Assembly: GCF_013359905.1 (NCBI RefSeq)
Contig: NZ_JABMCC010000108.1
Span: 186,001 to 250,000 of the forward strand
Length of the DNA stretch: 64,000 nt
Source of the DNA: Paenibacillus taichungensis
GTDB lineage: Bacteria > Bacillota > Bacilli > Paenibacillales > Paenibacillaceae
Direction of reading: 5' to 3'
Shown: piece after piece, positions 33,583 to 41,811 of the stretch
Position numbering within the stretch: position 1 is the first letter of the stretch
How the letters are laid out: each line of letters opens with the position of its first letter
Program-made: the position numbers and the translations under genes
The notes under the pieces: model-generated
Database searches by the model: none
What the model was told of the DNA's origin: nothing
Seen by the model: only the letters and a program-made list of their open reading frames with translations

Positions 33583-34773
33583 ATGAAATCGAAATCACAA
33601 CAGGTTAATCCGTTACTCATCCTCATTCTGGCGCTGGGTGTGTTCGCCATCATCACTACAGAAGTAGGCATTATCGGAGTGCTTCCGTTGATCACACAGA
33701 AATTCAACATCACCGCTGCACAAGCTGGGTGGCTGGTAAGTATTTTCGCTCTCGTCGTTGCCGTTTCTGGCCCTTTTCTGACTTTGCTTGTATCTGGTAT
33801 CAATCGTAAAACCATTTTGTTAACTGCCGTGCTGTTGTTTGCCATTTCCAACGTAGTATATGCCTACACAACCCGGTTCGACATGATGCTAATCTTTCGG
33901 ATTATCCCGGCCATTTTCCATCCGATCTTCTTCTCCGTTGCTCTCGTCACGGGTGCCAAGCTGGTCCCACCGGAAAAAAGCAGTCAGGCCGTTGCCAAAG
34001 TGTTTACCGGGATCACTGCCGGCTTTGCATTTGGCGTGCCCTTAACTTCCTACCTTGCAGAACGCTTCTCGTTGGAGGTTGCGTTCTGGTTCGGAGCGGT
34101 TGTCAGTCTCATTGCTTTCATCGGTATATGGATTTGGCTGCCCTCAATGCCTGTGCAAGAGAAGATGTCTTATGGCAAACAGATCGGCATTTTGCGTAAA
34201 CCTGCACTGTGGCTAAATATTGCTACTGTCATTTTTATTTTTGCAGCGATGTTCTCCGTATACAGTTATTTCGCCGAATACCTAGGGCAAGTCACCCAAA
34301 TGGGCGGTTCATGGATTAGTGTGATGCTCTTGGCCTTTGGTGTTATTATGATTGCCGGAAATTTGGTATTCGGACAGCTTCTGCATCGGAATATTCCGAG
34401 AACTGTTCTCCTCTTCCCGGTGCTATACATGGCGGCTTATTTACTCGTTTTCTATGCAGGTTCCTATTTCATTCCGATGATTATCATGGTGTTCGTCTGG
34501 GGTGCGATTCACTCTGGCGGTCTGATTGTCAGCCAAACTTGGCTTACGACGGAGTCTCAGGAAGCACCTGAATTCGGAAATAGCCTCTTTGTCTCTTTCT
34601 CTAATCTGGGGATTACCCTCGGAACCTCCATTGGTGGCTGGTTCATTGCCCAACTTGGAATTCATCAGGTCATCTGGAGCGGAATAATCTTTGGTCTGCT
34701 TGCTTTGGTATCCATCGTTGTCAAAATAAAATTTTTCACCTCTCGTAGTCGTAGTTCAATAGAGACGGTTTAA
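33583..34773 (+). CDS. MFS transporter (AraJ/YdhP-type exporter)
   Basis: 396-aa membrane protein with twelve helices. The first helix region reads FAIITTEVGIIGVLPLI, characteristic of the DHA1 drug/sugar efflux group (AraJ, SotB, YtbD). Charged loop motif A is degenerate (SGINRKTIL). The ribosome site TTTGGAGG precedes the ATG. Its own promoter contains a palindrome, but no regulator gene is adjacent. Substrate could be sugars or toxic compounds. Confidence 0.88.
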   Translation: MKSKSQQVNPLLILILALGVFAIITTEVGIIGVLPLITQKFNITAAQAGWLVSIFALVVAVSGPFLTLLVSGINRKTILLTAVLLFAISNVVYAYTTRFDMMLIFRIIPAIFHPIFFSVALVTGAKLVPPEKSSQAVAKVFTGITAGFAFGVPLTSYLAERFSLEVAFWFGAVVSLIAFIGIWIWLPSMPVQEKMSYGKQIGILRKPALWLNIATVIFIFAAMFSVYSYFAEYLGQVTQMGGSWISVMLLAFGVIMIAGNLVFGQLLHRNIPRTVLLFPVLYMAAYLLVFYAGSYFIPMIIMVFVWGAIHSGGLIVSQTWLTTESQEAPEFGNSLFVSFSNLGITLGTSIGGWFIAQLGIHQVIWSGIIFGLLALVSIVVKIKFFTSRSRSSIETV

Positions 34774-34856
34774 AAGTTAAGTGCCCAGCGTCATCTACAA
34801 TCAAATATGATTTGGGTGTTGTTGAGGAAGAAGTTTAAACATATAAAGAGACGTGT

Positions 34857-34917
34857 AGAGACTACTCTAATCATTTCCAGTGAATTCCTATCGGATGATC
34901 CAGAGTAGTCTCTTTTA
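34857..34917 (+). terminator. terminator of the MFS gene
   Basis: AGAGACTACTCT pairs exactly with AGAGTAGTCTCT around a 33-nt loop, then TTTT. Confidence 0.8.
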
Positions 34918-35016
34918 TTTGTCATTTTGTGGTTTACATTTACCAAATGTTTATCTAGTATTAACTCCAATGATACATATCTTTACATAACACTAGATAA
35001 CAAGGGAGATTACAAC

Positions 35017-37302
35017 ATGCGCAAATTTTCACCAAAACGTTACGCCGGATGGCCCTTATCATTCCTCTTATGTGCCTCCATCCTCTTCGCACCTTTTGCC
35101 TCCACTCCGGCTCAGGCTGCTGAAGCAGACAAGGAAACCAAGATTACATTGTTGGGAACATCGGACATTCATGGCCGATTTATGCCGTGGGACTATGCCC
35201 TGGACGGTCCAAATCCAACCGGCAGCATGACGCAGTTGTATACGATCGTGAAAAAAGTACGTGCTGAGAATCCAAATACGATTCTGTTGGATGCAGGCGA
35301 TATGATTCAGGACAATTCTGCTGAACTGTTCAACGATCAACCTCAATCTCCCATGATGGTCGCAATGAACGAAATGAAATATGACGCATGGGTCATGGGG
35401 AATCATGAATTTAACTTTGGATTGGACGTATTAGAGAAGATTTCCTCACAGTTCAAGGGACAACCCTTGGTAGGTAACATTTTCAAAGAAAACGGCGACC
35501 GCTACATGCCTGCTTATACGATTATTGAGAAGGACGGTATCAAGGTTGGCGTCATCGGAATGAACACACCTATGATTACCGAGTTCGAAAAAGGTACGGA
35601 TCACCTGGACGGCATCATTGTCAAAGACCCGGTAGAGGAGACCAAGAAGGCCATCGCTGAGCTGAAAGGCAAAGTGGACGTCATGGTTGGACTTATGCAT
35701 ATGGGGCTCGATAACGAGAACGGGAACCCGGGCACCGGGGTTACGGATATTGCCAATGCCAACCCGGAGCTGGCTGCTATTTTTGCCGGACACATGCATA
35801 CGCTGATTGAATCCCAAACGGTTAACGGCGTATTGATCTCCGAGCCGAACAAATATGGTTCACACATTTCACGGATTGACCTCACGTTTGCCAAAGAAGG
35901 CGACAAGGTTGTACTGAAAAGCAAGGAAGCACAAGCACTCGCTGTAAAAGCAGCTGATGGCTCTTATGAAGTGTCCGATCCCGGACTGGAAGATACACTG
36001 CATCCGTTCCACGAGTTCGCTCGTGCCGATGCCAACATTGAAGTAGCCGAGCTAAAAGGAACCAATCTGGTACCAGCAGATGAGATCAAGGGCATTCCTG
36101 CTGTGCAGATTCAGGAGACACCACTCTCTGACTTCTTCACTGAAGTCATGCTGCATTATAGCGATGCCGATGTTGTCGCTCACCAGATCGATAACGATAA
36201 GGCCAAGCTGGATGTCGGACCGATCAAGAAAAAGGATATTGCGTTCAACTACCAATTTACCTTTGGTGAAGTAACGGTATATGAAGTGACCGGACGTGAT
36301 CTGAAGGATTACATGGAATGGTCTGCGGGTTATTTTAACTCCACACGCCCTGGTGATGTGACGATCAGTTTTGATCCGAAACGACGTGCTTCCAAATACA
36401 GCACCGACGATTTCTTTGGCGGGGTGACGTATGAAATTGACCTGACCAAGCCTTACGGCAGTCGGATTACGAACCTCAAATACAGCAATGGCAAAGTGAT
36501 TAAAGAAGAAGATACACTCAAGCTCGGCATGAATGCCTACCGGATGGAAGCCCTGATTGCCAAAGGTGGGGCACTGGAAGGACGTAAGTTCAAGCAATTG
36601 TGGTCCTCCAAGGATGCTTCGGCATTTGGCGAGATTCAAGGTACGATCCGTAATCTGTCCATTGCTTATCTCAAAGACGTGATGAAAGGCGTTTATGAAC
36701 CGAAAATCCAGCACAACTGGAAAATCACGGGTGTTGATCTGACAGCACCTGCACGTGCAGATATCGTAGAGCTGATTAATGATGGCATCATGTCTGTTCC
36801 GACAACGGAAGATGGCAAGTATACCAATATTGCGTCCATTAACATTTTGGATGCGGTGACTGAAGAAGAAATGACTGCACTTGCCGCCAAAGCGAACGTA
36901 AGTATCGCGAAATTCTCTGGCGTAAAAACCAAAGGTGAGTTCTATCAAGAGCTGAATAAAGCTCGCAAGGCGTCCACTGGCAGTGCTGAGGAAGAGACTA
37001 ATACACCTGAGAAGCCGACAACACCAACGGTACCGAAACCAGACACATCGAAACCCGGCAAACCATCTACATCACCAAGTACAGGTAAACCGGGTACAGT
37101 CGTAAAAGGTAAACAAGCCAAGGTTACTGCAGCCTACCTGAACATGCGCTCTAGCGCTTCATCCAAAGCCAAAGTAGTTACTGCCGTACCGAAAGGCACC
37201 GTCCTTGAAGTAATCAGTACAGATAAGTATGGTTGGGTCAAAGTGAAACTGGATGGACGCGTAGCTTATGTCTACGGAAAATATGTAAGTATGCTGAAAT
37301 AG
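35017..37302 (+). CDS. secreted 5'-nucleotidase / metallophosphoesterase with C-terminal SH3 domain
   Basis: 761-aa exoprotein with a signal peptide (residues 1-~35). The calcineurin-like metal site is complete: TSDIHGR, LDAGDMIQD, GNHEFNFG and FAGHMHT. A UshA/YfkN-type C-terminal nucleotidase domain covers ~340-590, then a Pro/Thr linker (~670-700), and an SH3b domain at the end (AYLNMRSSASSKAKVV) that should bind peptidoglycan. It releases phosphate or nucleosides from extracellular nucleotides. ATG 35017 follows AAGGGAG; 30 upstream codons lack a ribosome site. Upstream TTTACA/TTTACC elements might be a Pho box, but this is weak. Confidence 0.9.
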   Translation: MRKFSPKRYAGWPLSFLLCASILFAPFASTPAQAAEADKETKITLLGTSDIHGRFMPWDYALDGPNPTGSMTQLYTIVKKVRAENPNTILLDAGDMIQDNSAELFNDQPQSPMMVAMNEMKYDAWVMGNHEFNFGLDVLEKISSQFKGQPLVGNIFKENGDRYMPAYTIIEKDGIKVGVIGMNTPMITEFEKGTDHLDGIIVKDPVEETKKAIAELKGKVDVMVGLMHMGLDNENGNPGTGVTDIANANPELAAIFAGHMHTLIESQTVNGVLISEPNKYGSHISRIDLTFAKEGDKVVLKSKEAQALAVKAADGSYEVSDPGLEDTLHPFHEFARADANIEVAELKGTNLVPADEIKGIPAVQIQETPLSDFFTEVMLHYSDADVVAHQIDNDKAKLDVGPIKKKDIAFNYQFTFGEVTVYEVTGRDLKDYMEWSAGYFNSTRPGDVTISFDPKRRASKYSTDDFFGGVTYEIDLTKPYGSRITNLKYSNGKVIKEEDTLKLGMNAYRMEALIAKGGALEGRKFKQLWSSKDASAFGEIQGTIRNLSIAYLKDVMKGVYEPKIQHNWKITGVDLTAPARADIVELINDGIMSVPTTEDGKYTNIASINILDAVTEEEMTALAAKANVSIAKFSGVKTKGEFYQELNKARKASTGSAEEETNTPEKPTTPTVPKPDTSKPGKPSTSPSTGKPGTVVKGKQAKVTAAYLNMRSSASSKAKVVTAVPKGTVLEVISTDKYGWVKVKLDGRVAYVYGKYVSMLK

Positions 37303-37308
37303 ATTGAA

Positions 37309-37347
37309 AGACCTCCTCCACAATGCATGTGGAAGAGGTCTTTTCTT
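37309..37347. terminator. terminator of the nucleotidase gene
   Basis: AGACCTCCTCCAC and GTGGAAGAGGTCT, then TTTTCTTTTTT. Confidence 0.88.
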
Positions 37348-37381
37348 TTTTGGATATTAGAGCCATACGTTACGTGTCCAC

Positions 37382-38074
37382 CTACTCCTGCGCCAAGCTT
37401 CGAACCTTTTTCACAAACTGATCCAGCTTGATTCCATTCGTTTGTTTGGTGAATTCAAGCGCCTCATTGGAGAACCCTTCGTAGGCAGAAAGGACATAAT
37501 CCCCATCGACGATATAGTACGTGCCATAACGAGAGGAGTAATAACCTCCACGTTGCTCGGACTCTACTCCCTTTTTGATTGCTGTAACTATTCTCTGACC
37601 AGGCATAAGTTTTGGATCGAACGCCGCAAACGCTGCGTTATAGAACAGAAATGTTTCCTTGGCTACATCTCCTCCTGTAATCACTTCGTGCACCTTTACT
37701 TTGTAAGAGACGAACTCAGCTTCGTAGGGAGTCATTCCCGTAGTCTCCTGCTTTTCTGTCATTGTGCGTTCGGGTGTATCTGGTTCAGTGGTTATCACCA
37801 TGCTGAAATCCGGAAGAACGCTCACAACCTCTGCCACAACAACTGCATCTGCGAAGTCCATGATCTCTCTAAAGGTCACTTTTTTCATCCATGGAGTCAC
37901 GAGAGACTGTGGTGAGAATGGGTACTCCTCCCTCAGCTCCTGTAACCGTTTTTGGGAGAGAACATCTAAAAAATCTGATTCAGCATCCGAGTTAGAAAAA
38001 GAGGCCGAGCAACCCAATAGACCGAATGTTAACGTGATTGCAAACAACCAACACACTACACGAAGTTGTGTCAC
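37382..38074 (-). CDS. lipoprotein of unknown function
   Basis: 230-aa lipoprotein with lipobox LLGC (Cys22). The mature part has a short helical region (LSQKRLQELREEYPF) and then a beta-rich domain beginning ADAVVVAEVVSVLP and including SYKVKVHEVITGG, like OB-type domains of small exported proteins. The GTG start is supported by GGGAGGAGAAGG. It lies 36 bp after the macrolide phosphotransferase stop on the same strand, so the two may be cotranscribed. No specific family recognised. Confidence 0.78.
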   Translation of the reverse strand: MTQLRVVCWLFAITLTFGLLGCSASFSNSDAESDFLDVLSQKRLQELREEYPFSPQSLVTPWMKKVTFREIMDFADAVVVAEVVSVLPDFSMVITTEPDTPERTMTEKQETTGMTPYEAEFVSYKVKVHEVITGGDVAKETFLFYNAAFAAFDPKLMPGQRIVTAIKKGVESEQRGGYYSSRYGTYYIVDGDYVLSAYEGFSNEALEFTKQTNGIKLDQFVKKVRSLAQE

Positions 38075-38110
38075 GCACCCTTCTCCTCCCAGCGTTTCCT
38101 CAACCTTATA

Positions 38111-39049
38111 TTAATCCCGCTTAACGTCCCAGCTCGCAAGCATGCCTCTCGCCATTTCCATATTGGATTCTTCCCCAGTGATTAATGCAAACTGCGCAAC
38201 GATTGCCGGGTATGCCGCCCACTGCTCCCGAATATGCTCCAGCATCCGCGGCCATGTCCTTCCCCCTGCCTTCTCATAGCGATTAAGCAAATTCCGTAAG
38301 CCTTCCTCTTCGAAGAGCGCATAATAGATGACAAAATCCTTACCCGGGTCGGCAATCTCTGCCTCCGTCCAATCAATCAGCCCGGTAACCCGCTGGGCAT
38401 CGTCGACGATAATGTGCGGCGGATGCAGATCACCGTGATTGAACGTTGAGTGTTCAGGCCAATAGCTGTCCGTTGTCAGCCAAGCTTCCCACCGCTTGGA
38501 CAGTTGTTCTGGCACCTCAAAGCTTTGTTTAATCTCTTCAATATTGGCTGCAAAAGCTTCACGAGCTTCTGTAGGCGTCTTGCTGCGCACTCCGCCCTTT
38601 ATCGCCTCATCAGGATCAATGTTATGCAATGCCACTAGTGAAGTAGCGAGCGAATCGAAGAAATCGTCGGATAAGCTATCCTGTGAAAATCGCCATGCGT
38701 ATCCTCCCCCTGCCGGATCAACGACCGCAATCGGTTCTCCATCAAGTAAAGGATAAGCGATCAGTTCCGGTGTACAAATCCGCCACTCTGGTACCTCTAC
38801 CGGCAGACGGCTTTTAACAACCTCCAGCACCTTGCGCTCATTTTCGGCTCTTTCCCATACATCCTCGCGCCGTGGCTGGCGCAGTATCCACTGTTGTCCC
38901 TGTTCATCGGTGGCAAACGCTACCCGAAAGTCCATACCGGACTCGTTAATTTTCATGGATTCCTCAGCAATATGAAGCCCATTCTGTGCAGCTAAAGATG
39001 TTAGTTCCTTTTGAAATTCCAACTGCTCATTCACGTTCAATTTTGTCAT
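38111..39049 (-). CDS. macrolide 2'-phosphotransferase (Mph)-like kinase
   Basis: 312-aa aminoglycoside-phosphotransferase-fold enzyme. It has the N-lobe strand WILRQPRREDVWERAENE, the catalytic loop HGDLHPPHIIVD (Brenner motif) and the metal motif LIDWTEAEIADPGKDF. The WTEA and RREDV patterns are those of Mph macrolide kinases rather than of aminoglycoside kinases. It would inactivate macrolides by GTP-dependent 2'-phosphorylation. ATG 39049 follows GGGGAGAG. A terminator plus competing pairing in the leader suggests antibiotic-dependent attenuation (see findings). Confidence 0.85.
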   Translation of the reverse strand: MTKLNVNEQLEFQKELTSLAAQNGLHIAEESMKINESGMDFRVAFATDEQGQQWILRQPRREDVWERAENERKVLEVVKSRLPVEVPEWRICTPELIAYPLLDGEPIAVVDPAGGGYAWRFSQDSLSDDFFDSLATSLVALHNIDPDEAIKGGVRSKTPTEAREAFAANIEEIKQSFEVPEQLSKRWEAWLTTDSYWPEHSTFNHGDLHPPHIIVDDAQRVTGLIDWTEAEIADPGKDFVIYYALFEEEGLRNLLNRYEKAGGRTWPRMLEHIREQWAAYPAIVAQFALITGEESNMEMARGMLASWDVKRD

Positions 39050-39079
39050 TTCAGGCTCTCCCCTTTTCCTCAATAAAAT

Positions 39080-39105
39080 AAAAAACACAGACATCCATGC
39101 CTGTG
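39080..39105 (-). terminator. leader terminator (attenuator) of the mph gene
   Basis: In the minus-strand transcript CACAGGC-atggat-GTCTGTG forms a hairpin followed by UUUUUU, only 31 nt before the mph start. No gene lies upstream that it could serve, so a regulatory role is likely. Confidence 0.65.
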
Positions 39106-39163
39106 CAGTTCATTTCGGATATTGGGTGTACCTGAATGCTCGCCAAAAAAATAGTAGTACACT

Positions 39164-39192
39164 AAAGAACCACTCTTAAAGAGCGTTTCTTT
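39164..39192 (-). other. long hairpin in the mph leader
   Basis: AAAGAAACGCTCTT and AAGAGTGGTTCTTT form a ~14-bp stem (one mismatch, one wobble) between the antiterminator arm and the terminator. Confidence 0.5.
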
Positions 39193-39197
39193 AATGA

Positions 39198-39317
39198 CTA
39201 GCGGCATACGTGTAAATAGGCAAACCGATCCCGATGAGCTGCACACAGGCAGAAATACAGCAAGCGCAAACAAACGTTTCGCCATACTATCTCAATCGGA
39301 AAAAATTTACCACACAT
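39198..39317 (-). CDS. possible mph leader peptide, 39 aa
   Basis: ORF starting MCGKFFPIEI and ending LHVCR, covering the putative antiterminator arm. GGAGGG lies two bases before the ATG, which is tight. An alternative leader starts at 39285 (MAKRLFALAVFLPV) with a weaker site. Either would place translating ribosomes over the pairing segment 39239-39252. Which one is used is unknown. Confidence 0.3.
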   Translation of the reverse strand: MCGKFFPIEIVWRNVCLRLLYFCLCAAHRDRFAYLHVCR

Positions 39318-39480
39318 ATCCCTCCGTTCCGTAAGTTAACCATATGTTAACATATTCCATTTTCTAGTTCCAGCTTAAATAGCAGTTTTTCTGTTATTTT
39401 TTAAGCGATGTGTAGGAACCTTGGTAGCTCAAAAACCGTCATACGTATAGATACATTACAAAGAATGAGGTGAGCAACGA

Positions 39481-39837
39481 ATGTCCATTGTGCGAAAATT
39501 ATCCCTAATGCCGCTCATTTTACTTCTGTTAACGCTAGGATGTTCAGAAGAATCAGCAGAAAAGGAGGAGGGGAAAGCTTCTGTTAGCGGGGTGATCACG
39601 GATTTTTATGAAGAAAAGGGACAGGTCCTCATCGATAATGAAGAAGATAACGGTAATAAATCAGGCCCCATCTTGATTTCTCTTCATACAAATGCCGAAC
39701 TTATCATTGAAGGAGAGATTGTCGCAGCACCTTTGGATGATACACTGGTTGGTCGAAGTGCAGATGTATGGACAGGTGGGGTTATCGCCAAATCTTATCC
39801 TCCGCAGACTAAGGCTTTGAAGATGGTCATCCATTAA
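39481..39837 (+). CDS. small lipoprotein, DUF3221-like
   Basis: 118-aa lipoprotein with lipobox LTLGC (Cys21). The ~95-residue domain starts VSGVITDFYEEKGQVLID and ends VWTGGVIAKSYPPQTKALKM, the pattern of the DUF3221/YobA-like OB-fold group found outside Bacillus cells. GAGGTGAGC precedes the ATG. Function is unknown. Confidence 0.8.
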   Translation: MSIVRKLSLMPLILLLLTLGCSEESAEKEEGKASVSGVITDFYEEKGQVLIDNEEDNGNKSGPILISLHTNAELIIEGEIVAAPLDDTLVGRSADVWTGGVIAKSYPPQTKALKMVIH

Positions 39838-39863
39838 TAGAAAGCATAACATTCGATACATTT

Positions 39864-39879
39864 CGTTTCACGTGGAACG
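39864..39879. other. parS-like 16-bp site
   Basis: CGTTTCACGTGGAACG differs from the Bacillus ParB/Spo0J site TGTTTCACGTGAAACA at one core position and the two outer bases. It is intergenic, between a lipoprotein gene and dbpA. Confidence 0.4.
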
Positions 39880-40016
39880 CTTTGATACACCTTCCCCCTT
39901 CGGAGGTAAGCCACTTCCCATAGGTGCTGCTCACAGTTTTTCTCGGAAAATGAAGTTTGGCAGCATTAAACTAGATGATTATAGCAATTACTCCGTTAGC
40001 GCATCTATATATAGAG

Positions 40017-40022
40017 TATAAT
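40017..40022 (+). promoter_or_regulatory. -10 hexamer of dbpA
   Basis: A perfect TATAAT ~107 bp before the start. The leader contains GCTTA-tatg-TAAGC and CGCAAAATGCG hairpins, as often seen for RNA-helicase mRNAs; no clear -35. Confidence 0.45.
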
Positions 40023-40128
40023 GAAGAGGTATACGATAAATGTACGGTGCAATGCTTATATGTAAGCATATCGCAAAATGCGATTCCAAACGCCCCTGTA
40101 TTCAAAACTAACGTAAAAGAGGTTAACG

Positions 40129-41574
40129 ATGAGTAAGCAACAATTTAAAGATTATGGACTTGGCGAAGAAATCGTAAAAGCGCTGGATAGCCTGGGCTAT
40201 GAAACCCCAACGGAGGTTCAAACCAAAGTTATTCCAGTTGCCCTTGAAAATAAAGATCTTGTAGTCAAATCCCAAACAGGCAGCGGGAAAACAGCCGCCT
40301 ACGGTATTCCAGTCTGTGAGCTGGTAGATTGGAACGAAAATAAACCGCAGGCTTTGATTCTCACGCCAACCCGCGAGTTGGCTTTGCAAGTGAACGAAGA
40401 TATTACCAATATCGGACGCTTTAAGCGTATTAAAGCAACCGCACTATACGGTCAGTCTCCTTTTCATGTTCAAAAAGCCGAGTTAAAACAAAGAACGCAT
40501 GTCGCTGTAGGCACACCGGGACGGGTACTGGACCATATCGAACGTGGCACCCTGCCGCTGGATCGGATCTCATACCTTGTCATTGACGAGGCCGATGAGA
40601 TGCTGAACATGGGCTTCATCGAGACGGTGCAATCCATTATTCAAGCACTGCCTAGCGAGCGAGTGACGATGTTATTTTCCGCTACGTTCCCTGAAGATGT
40701 AGCCAAGCTGTCTCGCAAATACATGAACAATCCGGTGGAGATTGAGATCAAGGCAAGTGGTCTTACCACAGCAACGATTGAACATGCCGTGATTCACGTG
40801 CCAGAGGTGAACAAAACGGCGCTGCTTCAAGACCTGTTTATTGTTGAAAATCCAGATAGCTGTATCGTGTTCTGTCGTACGCAGGAGAACGTGGATAAAC
40901 TGTTCCGTGTCATGGCTGACCTCGATTATCCAGCGGATCGCATCCACGGAGGCATGGAACAAGATGAGCGCATCGAAGTGATGAATGCATTCAGAAGAGG
41001 ACAATTCCGTTATCTGATTGCAACGGATGTAGCCGCACGCGGAATTGATATCACGAATATTACCCATGTCATCAACTACGATATTCCTTTGGAAAAAGAG
41101 GGATACGTACACCGTACAGGTCGTACAGGTCGCGCTGGTAAAACAGGCAAAGCCTTTACCTTGGTTACCCCGAAGGATGGCAGACGTCTGGCCGAGATCG
41201 AATCTTATATCGGATTTGAGATCCCTGTCGTTAAAGCTCCTTCCGAGGAAGCTGTTGACCGTCGTCGGGAAGAGTTCGAGAAGCGTTTGAAGATCGTGCC
41301 TGAACGCAAAAAGGACAAGCGTGAACAGTTGAACCAACAGATCATGAAGCTGAACTTCAACGGAGGCAAGAAAAAGAAACTCCGTGCGGTAGACTTCGTG
41401 GGCACCATCGCCAAGATTGAAGGCGTCACTGCAGACGACATCGGGATTATTACCATTCTGGATAATGTAACCGATGTGGAAATTCTGAACGGCAAAGGCC
41501 CACTCGTGCTTGAGGTTATGCAGAATACAACGATCAAAAAGATGCAGCTCAAGGTTCGCAAAGGTCATAAATAG
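40129..41574 (+). CDS. dbpA: DEAD-box ATP-dependent RNA helicase DbpA/YxiN
   Basis: 481-aa helicase acting in 50S ribosome assembly. In order: Q-motif ([16 protein letters not shown]), motif [26 protein letters not shown], and C-terminal motifs [10 protein letters not shown] and [10 protein letters not shown]. Residues ~405-481 match the RNA-binding domain of DbpA/YxiN that recognises hairpin 92 of 23S rRNA ([19 protein letters not shown], with VRKGHK at the end). AAGAGGTTAACG precedes the ATG. It is a single gene with its own terminator. Confidence 0.95.
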   Translation: MSKQQFKDYGLGEEIVKALDSLGYETPTEVQTKVIPVALENKDLVVKSQTGSGKTAAYGIPVCELVDWNENKPQALILTPTRELALQVNEDITNIGRFKRIKATALYGQSPFHVQKAELKQRTHVAVGTPGRVLDHIERGTLPLDRISYLVIDEADEMLNMGFIETVQSIIQALPSERVTMLFSATFPEDVAKLSRKYMNNPVEIEIKASGLTTATIEHAVIHVPEVNKTALLQDLFIVENPDSCIVFCRTQENVDKLFRVMADLDYPADRIHGGMEQDERIEVMNAFRRGQFRYLIATDVAARGIDITNITHVINYDIPLEKEGYVHRTGRTGRAGKTGKAFTLVTPKDGRRLAEIESYIGFEIPVVKAPSEEAVDRRREEFEKRLKIVPERKKDKREQLNQQIMKLNFNGGKKKKLRAVDFVGTIAKIEGVTADDIGIITILDNVTDVEILNGKGPLVLEVMQNTTIKKMQLKVRKGHK

Positions 41575-41605
41575 ATTTTGAATCTTTTTAAATAGAGTGT
41601 TATTC

Positions 41606-41650
41606 AAAAAGGGATAGTGGCTTATTTTATAAGTCTACAATCCCTTTTTT
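41606..41650. terminator. terminator of dbpA
   Basis: AAAAAGGGAT and ATCCCTTTTT enclose a CTTAT/ATAAG inner stem; T-runs on both strands. Confidence 0.9.
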
Positions 41651-41768
41651 TATATATTGAATGAGGTAAATTACTCGCTATCGCCGCTATATTCGGGATA
41701 AAGTTCCATTTGTTCATCAGGGTACACATTGTTCACTTGTACAAGATTCCATTTTAATTACACTAAAT

Positions 41769-41784
41769 ATGTAAACGCTTCACA
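41769..41784 (+). promoter_or_regulatory. cre box upstream of the GH43 gene
   Basis: ATGTAAACGCTTCACA fits the CcpA consensus (WTGNAANCGNWNNCW), 28 bp before the start codon. Confidence 0.7.
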
Positions 41785-41811
41785 AAGGACCGATATTAGG
41801 AGGTGTGTGTA

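Noticed and set aside
34937..34996. Pho box upstream of the 5'-nucleotidase
   Set aside because: TTTACA-like hexamers occur but not with a consistent 11-bp phase, so the match is too weak to report as a feature.
39070..39285. A 71-codon minus ORF in the mph leader as a normal protein gene
   Set aside because: It runs through the terminator stem and T-run and has only a weak ribosome site; only its first part is considered as a possible leader peptide.
41671..41736. Minus-strand tail reading NNVYPDEQMELYPEYSGDSE before a stop
   Set aside because: Amino-acid composition looks like a real C-terminus, but an in-frame stop lies just upstream and no start with a ribosome site is present; at most a gene remnant.
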